Position numbers and translations under genes: made by a program. This document shows positions 1 through 9,096 of a stretch of 64,000 nt of DNA, piece after piece. Source of the DNA: Stakelama saccharophila (lineage in GTDB: Bacteria > Pseudomonadota > Alphaproteobacteria > Sphingomonadales > Sphingomonadaceae); assembly GCF_032229225.1 (NCBI RefSeq), contig NZ_CP135076.1, positions 558,001-622,000 of the forward strand, given 5' to 3'. The notes under the pieces are model-generated. The model was not told where the DNA came from. It searched no databases and saw nothing but the letters and a program-made list of their open reading frames with translations. Numbering within the stretch: the first letter of the stretch is position 1; every line of letters starts with the position of its first letter.

Positions 1-1389
1 TGGTTCCGCATCGGCGGCGGTGCGACGGGGGTCTCCGGCGGATTGTCCTTCGCACTGCTGGGTGTCGGCCATCTTGTCGGCCTGTCGGTGGGCATGGCGA
101 TGTTCCTGGGGCTGGTCGTCGGCTGGTGGGTGCTGCTGCCGATCCTGACGGCGCGGACGCCGCTGCCGGGTGGTGCGGAGACGTGGGCGCTCACCGTGTT
201 CAGCGACAATGTCCGCTTCTTCGGCGCCGGCGTGATCGGCGTCGCGGCGGTGTGGACGCTCCTGAGAATTGCCGGCCCCGTCATCGGCGGCATCCGTTCG
301 GCAATGGCGGCGAGCAAGGCACGGCACGGCGGCGAAATGCTGGCGCTGGAGGAGCGGGACCTGCCGATCGGCATCGTCGCCGCCGGGTCGCTGGCCATGC
401 TGCTGCCGATCGGCTGGTTGCTCTATACCGTGATCAGCAGCGGTCCGCTTGCCGGGTCGGAGGTCGTGCTGATCATCGGCGCGGTGCTGTTCGTGGCGGT
501 GATCGGCCTGCTGATCGCGGCGGTGTGCGGCTATATGGCGGGCCTGATCGGCGCGTCGAATTCGCCGGTGTCGGGCATCGGCATCCTGTCGGTGGTGGCG
601 GCCGCGCTGATGCTCGTCGCGCTGTTCGGCCGCGATCAGCCCGCCGATACCACGGCGGCGCTCGTCGCCTATGCGTTGATCGTCACCGGCATCGTGTTCG
701 GTGTCGCGACGATTTCCAACGACAACCTCCAGGATCTGAAGACCGGGCAATTGGTCGGCGCGACGCCGTGGAAACAGCAGGTCGCGCTGGTGATCGGTGT
801 GGTGTTCGGCTCGCTCGTCATTCCGCCGGTGCTCGATTTGCTCAATACCGCCTTCGGTTTCGCCGGCGCCGCCAATGCCGGGCCGAATGCGCTGCCCGCG
901 CCACAGGCCGCGCTGATCTCCGCGCTTGCCAAAGGCGTGCTGGGCGGCGATCTCAATTGGGCGATGATCGGCTGGGGCGCGGCGGCCGGCATCGTCTTCG
1001 TCATCCTCGACGAGGTGCTGGGTCTGCTCGGCCGCCTGCGCCTGCCGCCGCTCGGCGTGGGCATCGGCATTTATCTGCCGATGAGCGTCATTCTGCCGAC
1101 CGTCATCGGTTCGGTGATCGGCTGGTTCTACGATCGCTGGGCCGACCGGCAGGGCGATGTCGAATTCGCGAAACGGTTGGGCGTGCTGACCGCGACCGGG
1201 CTGATCGTCGGCGAAAGCCTGTGGGGCGTCGCCTTCGCCGGCATCGTCGCGGGCAGCGGATCGGACAGCCCGCTCGCGATCGTCGGCGACGGGTTCGCGG
1301 TGCCGGCGCTGATCGGCGGGACGATCCTGTTCGCCGCGCTGGCGGCGTTCCTCTATCGCCGTACGCGGCGGCTCGTCACATCATCCTGA
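1..1389 (+). CDS. OPT-family oligopeptide transporter, C-terminal part (5' end outside window)
   Basis: The reading frame is open from base 1, so only about the last 462 residues are present. The protein is almost entirely hydrophobic, with roughly ten transmembrane segments separated by short polar loops, and ends in a basic tail (YRRTRR). The arrangement of glycine-rich helices and the segment around ETWALTVFSDNVRFFGAG match OPT-family secondary transporters, which import oligopeptides or metal chelates across the inner membrane by proton symport. The substrate cannot be told from this part. Its stop codon lies inside the end of the convergent GH130 gene (14-nt overlap). Family assignment is by recall of sequence pattern; the start is not in the window. 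Confidence 0.8.
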   Translation, partial: WFRIGGGATGVSGGLSFALLGVGHLVGLSVGMAMFLGLVVGWWVLLPILTARTPLPGGAETWALTVFSDNVRFFGAGVIGVAAVWTLLRIAGPVIGGIRSAMAASKARHGGEMLALEERDLPIGIVAAGSLAMLLPIGWLLYTVISSGPLAGSEVVLIIGAVLFVAVIGLLIAAVCGYMAGLIGASNSPVSGIGILSVVAAALMLVALFGRDQPADTTAALVAYALIVTGIVFGVATISNDNLQDLKTGQLVGATPWKQQVALVIGVVFGSLVIPPVLDLLNTAFGFAGAANAGPNALPAPQAALISALAKGVLGGDLNWAMIGWGAAAGIVFVILDEVLGLLGRLRLPPLGVGIGIYLPMSVILPTVIGSVIGWFYDRWADRQGDVEFAKRLGVLTATGLIVGESLWGVAFAGIVAGSGSDSPLAIVGDGFAVPALIGGTILFAALAAFLYRRTRRLVTSS

Positions 1390-2659
1390 GCAGCGCGGGA
1401 ATCTTCGCGAAGGCGAAGGCGATGGAGCTGTCGGCGACGCCATAGGGAATGAAGATCGTGTCGCCGTGGCGCAAGGCGCCGCAGCTATAGACGACATTGG
1501 GGACATAGCCTTCGCGGTCCTGGTCCTTGGCCGCCAGGATCGGCCTGGTCGTGCGGCCCAGCACCTTTGACGGGTCGTCCTTGTCGAGCAGCACCGCGCC
1601 GATCGAATATTTGCGCATCGCCCCGACGCCGTGGGTGAGCAGCAGCCAGCCCTGATCGAGCTCGATCGGCGGGCCGCAATTGCCGATCTGGACGAATTCC
1701 CAAGGGAATTTCGGTTCGAGCAGTTTCTCCCCCTCGTTCCAGTGCGTCAGCGAGTCGGACTTGATGAGGTAGAGATTCTCGCCATCTTGCCGCCCGATCA
1801 TCATATAGTGATCGCCGATCCGGCGTGGAAACAGCGCCATGCCCTTGTTGCGCGCCGCATTTCCGGTCATCGGCACCAGGTCGAAGGCGCGGAAGTCTCG
1901 CGTCCGTATCATCTCGGACTGGATCACCGACCCGTTATAGGCGGTATAGGTGCCCAGCCATTCGGTCGACCCGTCGGGGTGCGTGAATTGTACCAGGCGC
2001 AGGTCCTCCAGCCCGTTCGACTGCGCCCGCGTGATCGGGAAGATCACCGTGCCCGACAGTGTGGAATCGCGGTGGCGGCGCACCGTTACCGGGCCTTCGG
2101 GGATGTGCGTTTCGTCCTCCGCGGCGTCGGCGGCGGTGGCGAAGGGCGGCTCGGGCGCCAGGCGAAGCTGGTTCTTTGCCGTGATGATGCCTTCGCGAAA
2201 GGCGACCGAGGAGATATGCCCTTCGCCCACGGCCCGCATCGACAGGATGATGCGCATGCTGCCCTCGGGCATGCCCGACTGATCGAAATGCGGCACTGCG
2301 CTGGGGTTCATCAGTGCGGCTGCGGCATAGCTGTATTCGTGGCAGAAATACGCACCGATCAACTGCCGCTTCTCGTCGCTGATGGCGGCGCCATCGAGTT
2401 GAAGCTGGCTTCCCACTTCGTCGTAGCGCGTCATGAAGACGCGCCGCGTCTGCCAGTGGCGCGCCTCGAAATCCTTGAGAACCGCGGCGAGCTGCGCGCG
2501 CGTGTCCTGTGGGCTCAGGTCGAGCACCTCGCGCACCAGGCGTTCGCTCCGGCTCTGCGCGGAACCGTTGGCCTGCCAGCCGATATGAAAGGGCCGCACC
2601 ACGACGCGCGACGGATCGGCGTGCAGCCGCAACGAATGGGTGACGATGGTATTCGCCAT
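1376..2659 (-). CDS. GH130-family beta-mannoside phosphorylase/glycosidase
   Basis: 427 residues with the five-bladed propeller pattern of glycoside hydrolase family 130: repeated short beta blades, the segment GNCGPPIELDQGWLLLTHGV typical of the family, and a C-terminal blade IFIPYGVADSS. Characterised GH130 enzymes phosphorolyse or hydrolyse beta-1,2- or beta-1,4-mannosides. The exact linkage cannot be read here. There is no signal peptide, so it is probably cytoplasmic. It starts 37 nt after the stop of the upstream glycosyltransferase on the same strand, suggesting one operon in which one enzyme builds and the other turns over a mannose-containing glycan (inference). The 3' end overlaps the OPT transporter gene convergently. 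Confidence 0.8.
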   Translation of the reverse strand: MANTIVTHSLRLHADPSRVVVRPFHIGWQANGSAQSRSERLVREVLDLSPQDTRAQLAAVLKDFEARHWQTRRVFMTRYDEVGSQLQLDGAAISDEKRQLIGAYFCHEYSYAAAALMNPSAVPHFDQSGMPEGSMRIILSMRAVGEGHISSVAFREGIITAKNQLRLAPEPPFATAADAAEDETHIPEGPVTVRRHRDSTLSGTVIFPITRAQSNGLEDLRLVQFTHPDGSTEWLGTYTAYNGSVIQSEMIRTRDFRAFDLVPMTGNAARNKGMALFPRRIGDHYMMIGRQDGENLYLIKSDSLTHWNEGEKLLEPKFPWEFVQIGNCGPPIELDQGWLLLTHGVGAMRKYSIGAVLLDKDDPSKVLGRTTRPILAAKDQDREGYVPNVVYSCGALRHGDTIFIPYGVADSSIAFAFAKIPALLRMM

Positions 2660-2696
2660 GCTGGCCCCCGGTGAAGTTTCTCGCGTGCCGTTTCGT

Positions 2697-4970
2697 TCAG
2701 GCGACGGCGCGGTCGCGATCCTTCACGGTTTCGCCGGCTTTTGAAAGGGCCGAAATCGCGCATGAGGCAAGTTGCAGCGCGAGGATCGATTCGGCCCCCT
2801 GGTTGCGGTTCAATCCGGTCGGCATCAGACCGTCATAGCAGCCGCCGTCGCGCGGCGTGGCGAGCGGAAGATCGAGGTCGTTGATGCCGACATACCAGCC
2901 ATAGGCCTTCTTCGCTTCGGCGATCCAGCGCCTGTCGCCCGTCGCCTCGAACGCCGCGGCGCAGGCATCGATCGTCGCCTGCGCCTCGAGCGGTTGCTGA
3001 TCGAACGGCAGCGGATCGGCATATTCGCGGCCGAAGCTGTCGGTGCCGACCGCGCGGAAGCGCCCTTCCGGGCTCGTCTGGCGGGCGATGATCCAATTGA
3101 GGGTTTCGAGCCCCGTCTTCAGGAAATCGTCGCGGCCAAGCGCGAGTCCGGCCCGGATCAACGCTTCGGGCAGACGGGCATTGTCGTAGGCGAGCACGAT
3201 CTCGAACCATTGCCATTCGGGCCGCCGCGCGGCGTCGAGCAGCGTGGTGAGCTGATCGCCCCAATGTTCCAGCAGATCCGTCGCCAGCTTATCGCCCGGA
3301 CAGGCGCCGAGTATGGCGGCAGCGCCCAACATGGCGAAGGCGGCGGCGCGCGGGCTGCCGAAATCGCGTGCGATCCCGGCGGTGGCGTCGAACAGGTTGC
3401 CGGCCCAGTCGCGGTATTTGGCGAATTTCGCCTCGGCCGCGGTCACGCCCAGCGCCCAGAGGGCGCGGCCGTTCGAATCCTCCGAGCCCGCGTCCTCGCA
3501 CCAGGTGCGGTCGAAATTCATGAAATTGCGAAAGCGGCGGGCATCCGGATTCCAGGAATGTTGGAGGAATGCGGCATAAACGCTCGTCCAGCGTTCGCGC
3601 ATCGCATCGTCGCACTCCGGCATACGAGTCATCAGGATCAGCGCGCGGGCATTGTCGTCGATGCAGTATCCGTGGTGTCGGTCGGGTACGGCATAGACCG
3701 AATGCTGGAGCATTCCGGTGGAGTCGCTCATCCGCTCCACCGTGCGCAGGTCGGGCGGCAGCACCGCGAAGTGCGGCTCCGCGCGACGGAAGCGATGCGG
3801 CCGCCTCGAAAGCGATTCCAGCAATACTTCGTAGCCAGCCTCGGCAAGGCGCGGCCAGATCATCGTCCGGCCGCGTTGATAGGCGCGCTGCGACAGGGCG
3901 GCACGGGCATCGTCGTCGGCGAGCAGCGCGTCTATCGCTCGCGCAAAACCGGCGTCGTCGCGGAAGTCCACGAGCACGCCGTGATCATCGGCAAGGATCT
4001 CGGTAGCATGGACGTAGGGAGTGGAGACCACCGCCTTTCCCACCCCGACGGCATAAGACAGCGTGCCCGACGTGATCTGCTCGGGATTGTCATAGGGCGT
4101 GGCGTACACGTCGGCCGCCTGGAGATAGTCGAGCAATTCGTCATGCTCGACAAAGGCGTCGATGAAGCGGACGTGCTCGGCAACGCCTCGTTTCGCCGCG
4201 AGCATGTGCAGTCGCTTGCGATAGACCTCGCCTTCATGCTCGATGAGATGGGGATGCGTCGCGCCGAGCACCACATAGAGCGCGTCCGGATTCCGTTCGA
4301 CGATCGCGGGCATCGCCTCGATCATCGTCTCTATGCCCTTGTTGGGCGCCAGCAGGCCGAAGGTGAGCACCACCTTGCGGCCCTCCCAACCGAAGCGCGG
4401 CTTCATCGTGTCCGGCGCCACCAGCGGGCGATCCGGCACGCCGTGGGGGATCATCACGATCTGGCGGGGATCGGCGCCATAGACCCGTTCGAGGATCGCG
4501 CGCCCCTTTTCGGCCATCACGATCACGCGCGCGGAACGGGTCAGCAAGGCTTTCATCACCCGGTGCTCATCTTCGCCCGGATGCTCCAGGATGGTGTGCA
4601 GCGTCACGATCACCGGCACCGTCAGCCGGTCGAGCATCGCCAGCAGGAGGTCCCCCGCCGGGCCGCCGTAAATGCCGTATTCGTGCTGAACCCAGACGGC
4701 CTGCGCGCCGCTGGCGGTGATATCGGCCGCCGCCGCGATATAGGCGTGGCGGCGGTTCTGCGGGATCGCGCGGGTGACGGCGGCCGGATAATCATGCCGG
4801 CCGGGATGGTCGTCCATCGCATAGACATCGATGCGCATGTCGGGAAAACGCTCGGAAAACGCGGTATAAACGTCCGTCGTGTACGTCGCGAGCCCGCATT
4901 TGCGCGGGAGAAAATTACCGATCAGCGCGATGTGATCGATTCGCGCCGTCCCGTCCGACCGCTGCGCCAT
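2697..4970 (-). CDS. Two-domain protein: GT4 glycosyltransferase plus alpha/alpha-barrel-like C-terminal domain
   Basis: 757 residues from an ATG preceded by a purine-rich AAAGGAAAGGA; the frame continues upstream to 5303 but that extension has the composition of a shadow frame. Residues about 10-400 form a GT-B glycosyltransferase: an N-terminal GNFLPRKCGLATYT, a linker at FGLLAPNKGIETMIEA and a sugar-nucleotide segment EQITSGTLSYAVGVGKAV. From about residue 405 a separate helical domain begins (HGYCIDDNARALI, later GRALWALG and FDQQPLEAQATIDA), resembling the (alpha/alpha)6 toroids of glycan-active enzymes. The gene leads a probable operon with the GH130 gene. The substrate of the second domain is unknown; it may process or bind the glycan made by the first. 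Confidence 0.75.
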   Translation of the reverse strand: MAQRSDGTARIDHIALIGNFLPRKCGLATYTTDVYTAFSERFPDMRIDVYAMDDHPGRHDYPAAVTRAIPQNRRHAYIAAAADITASGAQAVWVQHEYGIYGGPAGDLLLAMLDRLTVPVIVTLHTILEHPGEDEHRVMKALLTRSARVIVMAEKGRAILERVYGADPRQIVMIPHGVPDRPLVAPDTMKPRFGWEGRKVVLTFGLLAPNKGIETMIEAMPAIVERNPDALYVVLGATHPHLIEHEGEVYRKRLHMLAAKRGVAEHVRFIDAFVEHDELLDYLQAADVYATPYDNPEQITSGTLSYAVGVGKAVVSTPYVHATEILADDHGVLVDFRDDAGFARAIDALLADDDARAALSQRAYQRGRTMIWPRLAEAGYEVLLESLSRRPHRFRRAEPHFAVLPPDLRTVERMSDSTGMLQHSVYAVPDRHHGYCIDDNARALILMTRMPECDDAMRERWTSVYAAFLQHSWNPDARRFRNFMNFDRTWCEDAGSEDSNGRALWALGVTAAEAKFAKYRDWAGNLFDATAGIARDFGSPRAAAFAMLGAAAILGACPGDKLATDLLEHWGDQLTTLLDAARRPEWQWFEIVLAYDNARLPEALIRAGLALGRDDFLKTGLETLNWIIARQTSPEGRFRAVGTDSFGREYADPLPFDQQPLEAQATIDACAAAFEATGDRRWIAEAKKAYGWYVGINDLDLPLATPRDGGCYDGLMPTGLNRNQGAESILALQLASCAISALSKAGETVKDRDRAVA

Positions 4971-5103
4971 TCCTTTCCTTTCGCGAATGCGACAAAACGT
5001 GGCGAGTAGCCACGCAGGTCTCAGAAACCGCTGACAAAGATAATGGTTTCCTGATTGTTGCAGCGCAGCAATCGATTCGCGGCGGTTGCGGTGTTTTACG
5101 GGT

Positions 5104-5550
5104 TCAACCGCGCCCGCGATATCCGGGAACGTCCTGATTCGGCAGCCACAGGCCCTCCGGCGGCGGGCCGGATTGCCAGAAGACGTCGATGGGAATGCCG
5201 CCGCGCGGATACCAATAGCCGCCGATCCGCAACCAGTGCGGCTGCATCTCTTCGCTGAGGCGCTGGCCGATGCCCACCGTGCAATCTTCGTGGAATGCGG
5301 CATGATTGCGGAATGCGCCGAGGAACAGCTTCAGCGATTTCGATTCGACGATCATGTCCTTCGGCGCATAGTCGATGACGAGATGTGCGAAGTCCGGCTG
5401 ACCCGTCACCGGGCAGAGCGAGGTGAATTCGGGCGCGGTGAAGCGCACCAGATAGGGTCTGCCGGGCCGCGGGTTGGGAACATAGTCTAGTTCCGCTTCG
5501 TCCGGGGAAGCGGGCAATGGGCGGTTCTGACCGAGATGCTTGGGTGTCAT
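5104..5550 (-). CDS. queF: NADPH-dependent 7-cyano-7-deazaguanine reductase QueF
   Basis: 148 residues, the size of the short (unimodular) QueF. It reduces preQ0 to preQ1 in queuosine tRNA modification. Visible signatures are the catalytic cysteine in [13 protein letters not shown] and the NADPH-binding QueF motif ESKSLKLFL, followed by the conserved [10 protein letters not shown] and the C-terminal [14 protein letters not shown]. The chosen start [12 protein letters not shown] agrees with family length; the longer open frame to 5700 is not supported. It is divergent from sseA, with about 220 nt between the starts. No other queuosine genes are nearby. Confidence 0.95.
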   Translation of the reverse strand: MTPKHLGQNRPLPASPDEAELDYVPNPRPGRPYLVRFTAPEFTSLCPVTGQPDFAHLVIDYAPKDMIVESKSLKLFLGAFRNHAAFHEDCTVGIGQRLSEEMQPHWLRIGGYWYPRGGIPIDVFWQSGPPPEGLWLPNQDVPGYRGRG

Positions 5551-5774
5551 GCGCGGCGATGTAGGGGCGATCGCGGAAAATTGGAACGCATGACGACGCC
5601 GATTGCGATCCTCGGCGACCGCTTGCGCGGCGACATTTCCTCGCTCGACGGGCGGCCCGGAGAAAAAAGGCGAGCCGGACAGGCTGGCACTGTGCGCCAA
5701 GACGCGGGCCTTTCCCGGTGATCTCGACGCGAAGGGGCGAGCGGCCTAGACCGGTGGCAAGGAAGGTGCGCGAC

Positions 5775-6614
5775 ATGGACAGCTTGGTGACGAGCGAATG
5801 GCTGGCGGACGCGATCGGCGCGGGCGATCTTCGCATCCTCGATGCGAGCTATTTCCTGCCCGATCACGATCGCGACGCGCGCGCGGAATTCGCGGACGGG
5901 CACATCCCCGGTGCGCAGTTTCTCGACCTCGCCGGCTTGCGCGATGAAGCCGATCCGCGTCCGTCGATGCTGCCACCGGCCGAAATGTTCGCTTCCCGCA
6001 TGGCGGCCTTGGGCGTGAACGACGATGATCGCATCGTGGTTTATGACAATTCGCCGTTGCGGAGCGCCGCGCGTGCCTGGTGGATGTTGCGGCTGTTCGG
6101 TGCGTGCGATGTCGCGATCCTCGACGGCGGACTGTCGAAATGGACCGGGGAAGGGCGGCCGGTCGAACGCGACGTGGCGCAGGCGCGCCCCGGCCGTTTT
6201 TCCGCCGCCGCAGACCGGAGCGGCGTGCGCACGCTCGCCGATATGCGCGCCAATATCGGCAGCGGCGCCGAGCAGGTGGTCGATGCGCGATCCTCCGGCC
6301 GCTTCGCCGGCGCCGATCCCGAACCGCGCGCGGACATGGCCTCCGGCCATATTCCGGGTGCGCACAACCTGCCTTATGGCGAACTGTTCCATCCCGACGG
6401 CACGTGGAAGCGGGATGACGCGCTGCGCCGGGCATTCGCGGATCGCGGCATCGACCTCGATCGACCGATGGTGACGAGCTGCGGCTCCGGCGTTACGGCG
6501 GCGGTGCTCGTGTTCGGCGCGCACCTGCTCGGCCACGACGCGGCACTGTACGACGGAAGCTGGTCTGAATGGGGCGCGGACCCCGACACACCGAAACAGA
6601 CGGGGGAAATGTGA
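5775..6614 (+). CDS. sseA: Tandem-rhodanese sulfurtransferase (3-mercaptopyruvate sulfurtransferase type)
   Basis: 279 residues with two rhodanese domains. The N-terminal, non-catalytic one covers about residues 5-130 (DHDRDARAEFADGHIPGAQF) and the C-terminal one carries the catalytic Cys236 in CGSGVTA. The CGSGVTA loop is the form usual for 3-mercaptopyruvate sulfurtransferases rather than the CRKGVTA of thiosulfate sulfurtransferases. The start at ATG 5775 has a GGAAGG Shine-Dalgarno 8 nt upstream. The stop overlaps the GTG start of metC by 4 nt (GTGA), so the two sulfur-metabolism genes are probably translated together. Confidence 0.92.
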   Translation: MDSLVTSEWLADAIGAGDLRILDASYFLPDHDRDARAEFADGHIPGAQFLDLAGLRDEADPRPSMLPPAEMFASRMAALGVNDDDRIVVYDNSPLRSAARAWWMLRLFGACDVAILDGGLSKWTGEGRPVERDVAQARPGRFSAAADRSGVRTLADMRANIGSGAEQVVDARSSGRFAGADPEPRADMASGHIPGAHNLPYGELFHPDGTWKRDDALRRAFADRGIDLDRPMVTSCGSGVTAAVLVFGAHLLGHDAALYDGSWSEWGADPDTPKQTGEM

Positions 6615-7807
6615 GCGGTTCGAACAGCGGCCCCAAGGCCAAGGCAACACAGGTCGTTACCGCGGGGCGGCGCAAGGAATGGACGCAAGGGATCGTCAAT
6701 CCGCCCGTCTGGCGCGCGTCCACCATCCTTTATGAGGATGTCGAGGAAATGCGCGCCAACGGCAGGCGCGACACCCATCACCGGCTGTTCTACGGCCGGC
6801 GCGGCACGCCGACGCAATGGGCGCTCGCGGATGCGCTGACCCAACTCGAGCCGGGGGCGGAGGCGACGTTCCTCTACCCTTCCGGTGTGGCGGCGATCTC
6901 CGCGGCGTTGCTGTCGGTACTGTCGCCCGGCGATGAATTGCTGCTGCCCGACAGCGCCTATGAGCCGACGACCGCATTCGCTGGCGGCATGCTGAAGCGG
7001 TTCGGCATCGCGACGCGGACCTACGATCCGATGATCGGCGCCGGAATCGCCGAGCTGATCGGCGAGAATACGCGCGCCGTTTTCCTCGAAAGCCCCGGCA
7101 GCCTGACCTTCGAGGTGCAGGACGTGCCGGCCATCGTCGCGGTGGCGAAGGAACATGGCCTCGTCACGCTGCTCGACAATACCTGGGCGACGCCGCTGCT
7201 GTTCCCGGCGATCGAAAAGGGCATCGACCTGTCCATCCTCGCCTGCACCAAATATGTTGTCGGTCATTCCGACGTGATGCTCGGCTCGGTCACGGCGACC
7301 AAGGAGTTCTGGCCGCGACTGCGCGCCACCAGCTTCCAGCTCGGGCAGACGGTGGGGCCGGACGATGCCTGGCTAGGCTCGCGGGGCCTCAGGACCATGG
7401 CGACGCGGCTGAAACAACATGGCGAGAGCGCGCTGCGTGTCGCCAAATGGCTGAAGGGCCGGCCCGAGGTGGCGCGCGTGCTGCACCCGGCGCTGGACGA
7501 CTGTCCGGGAAGCGCGTTCTTCCACCGCGATTTCGCCGGGGGATCGGGCCTGTTCAGTATCGTGCTCGACGGCTGCGGCGATGCCGAGCGCGTGGCGATG
7601 ATCGACGCGCTGGAGCTGTTCGGCATCGGCTTCAGTTGGGGCGGGTACGAAAGCCTGGCGCTCCCCATTGATCCGGAGAAACTGCGCAAGGTTGTGCCTT
7701 GGGAGACAGAGGGCCCGGCCATCCGCCTGCATATCGGCCTTGAGGATCCCGACGACCTGATCGCGGATCTGGAACGGGGACTGCAATGCGTCCGGCCCAA
7801 CCGCTAA
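6611..7807 (+). CDS. metC: Cystathionine beta-lyase (PLP-dependent)
   Basis: 398 residues from a GTG at 6611 preceded by GGGGGAA. It is a fold-type I PLP enzyme of the Cys/Met metabolism family, with PLP lysine Lys214 in ACTKYVVGHSD. The pattern GIVNPPVWRASTILY near the N-terminus and FSWGGYESLALP near the C-terminus is typical of proteobacterial cystathionine beta-lyase, which splits cystathionine to homocysteine, pyruvate and ammonia. Cystathionine gamma-synthase is less likely because of the GIVNPPV and SWGGYESL patterns. It sits between sseA (4-nt overlap) and the channel gene (22-nt overlap) in a compact operon. Confidence 0.9.
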   Translation: MSGSNSGPKAKATQVVTAGRRKEWTQGIVNPPVWRASTILYEDVEEMRANGRRDTHHRLFYGRRGTPTQWALADALTQLEPGAEATFLYPSGVAAISAALLSVLSPGDELLLPDSAYEPTTAFAGGMLKRFGIATRTYDPMIGAGIAELIGENTRAVFLESPGSLTFEVQDVPAIVAVAKEHGLVTLLDNTWATPLLFPAIEKGIDLSILACTKYVVGHSDVMLGSVTATKEFWPRLRATSFQLGQTVGPDDAWLGSRGLRTMATRLKQHGESALRVAKWLKGRPEVARVLHPALDDCPGSAFFHRDFAGGSGLFSIVLDGCGDAERVAMIDALELFGIGFSWGGYESLALPIDPEKLRKVVPWETEGPAIRLHIGLEDPDDLIADLERGLQCVRPNR

Positions 7808-9096
7808 GCGGGATCGCCGACTGGCTGGCGGAAAACGGCATCGCCCAGCCGACGACTGCCGACATGGTGCAGGTCGCGGTGGCACTGGGTCTGGTGCTCG
7901 CCATTCTGTTTTGTGGCTGGGTGGTTGGCCGCTATGCCGGCGATCGGCTGGAGGCGCTGTGGAGCCGTGTCGTCGGTGGCCATGGTGAGGGGCTGGCGCC
8001 GCGCATGGGCAATCTCGCGCGGCATGCCACGGCGGCACTGCTGCTCGCGCTGATGAGCAACGCATGGGTGTGGAACGGCCTGTCCGCCATCGGCATCGGC
8101 CTGGCGATGGGCGCGGCGGTGGCGCTGCTGGCGCGCACGCTGCTGCGCGGCCTGCAACTGCCGCGGCAACTGACCTGGCTGGTCGCCGCCGTGCTGTTCG
8201 TCGTCGTCCTGTCGGGCGCGATCCGCAACGCCACCAACGATTTCAACCTGCTCGCGCTGCTGGACACGGTCGGCTTTTCCATCGGCGATCGGCGCTATTC
8301 GCTGTTGTCGCTGGCGACCATCGCGGTCGCCGGCATCATCCTGTTCGCGCTCGTGCGGCTGGCCAATCGCGTGATCGGCCATTCGATCGCCAGGGCGCAG
8401 AGCTTCGATCCGGCGCAGAAGCTGCTGATCCAGAAGCTTGCGGGCATCGCCGTGTTGATCGCGGCCTTCTTCGTCGGCATCGACTTCCTGCAGATCGACC
8501 TCACCACCTTTGCCGTATTCGGCGGGGCGCTGGGTCTCGCCGTTGGTTTCGGCCTGCAGAAGACCGTCGGCAACCTGATCGCGGGGATCATCCTGCTGAT
8601 GGATCGATCGATCAAGCCGGGCGACGTGATCGTGGTGGGCGACAGCTTCGGCTGGGTGAACAAGATCGGCGTGCGCGCCGTCAGCGTCATCACCCGCGAC
8701 GGCAAGGAGCATCTGATTCCGAACGAGAATCTGATGACGCAGGAGGTGGAGAACTGGTCCTATTCGGACCGCAACGTCCGCGTTCGGATCCCCGTCGGCG
8801 TATCCTATAGCTGCGACCTGAAGCTCGCCCAGGAACTGATGCTGCGCGCCGCGCAGGAATCGCCGCGCGTGCTGAAGAGCCCGAAGCCCAATGTCTGGCT
8901 GGAAGCGTTCGGCGAAAGCTCGGTCGATCACGAGGTGCTGGTCTGGATCAACGATCCCGAAGGCGGCGTCGGAAACGTGAAGTCCGACGTGCTCAACCGG
9001 CTATGGCACCTATTCCAGGAAAACGGGATCGAAATTCCGTTCCCGCAGCGCGACGTTCACGTCAAGAGCTGGTCGGCCCCTGCCAACGGTGCGTGA
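7786..9096 (+). CDS. Mechanosensitive ion channel, MscS family
   Basis: 436 residues. The N-terminal 180 residues hold about four transmembrane helices (for example QVAVALGLVLAILFCGW). The pore helix and beta domain of MscS follow: AVFGGALGLAVGFGLQKTVG, then NLIAGIILLMDRSIKPGDVI, then the conserved RDGKEHLIPNENLM. The C-terminal alpha/beta vestibule runs to about residue 430. Such channels release solutes on hypo-osmotic shock. The start lies 22 nt inside metC. The 3' end overlaps the convergent hydrolase gene by 40 nt, an unusually long antisense overlap. Confidence 0.92.
   Translation: MRPAQPLSGIADWLAENGIAQPTTADMVQVAVALGLVLAILFCGWVVGRYAGDRLEALWSRVVGGHGEGLAPRMGNLARHATAALLLALMSNAWVWNGLSAIGIGLAMGAAVALLARTLLRGLQLPRQLTWLVAAVLFVVVLSGAIRNATNDFNLLALLDTVGFSIGDRRYSLLSLATIAVAGIILFALVRLANRVIGHSIARAQSFDPAQKLLIQKLAGIAVLIAAFFVGIDFLQIDLTTFAVFGGALGLAVGFGLQKTVGNLIAGIILLMDRSIKPGDVIVVGDSFGWVNKIGVRAVSVITRDGKEHLIPNENLMTQEVENWSYSDRNVRVRIPVGVSYSCDLKLAQELMLRAAQESPRVLKSPKPNVWLEAFGESSVDHEVLVWINDPEGGVGNVKSDVLNRLWHLFQENGIEIPFPQRDVHVKSWSAPANGA

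Noticed and set aside
3466..3490. T-loop-like GTTCGAATCC as part of a tRNA
   Set aside because: It lies in the coding frame of the glycosyltransferase and no acceptor stem or anticodon arm can be formed around it.
2772..5009. 745-codon open frame on the plus strand
   Set aside because: Antisense shadow of the two-domain glycosyltransferase gene.
5591..5721. Short open frame starting [12 protein letters not shown] between queF and sseA
   Set aside because: No ribosome binding site, arginine-rich composition after the first residues and no recognisable motif; most likely part of a divergent promoter region.
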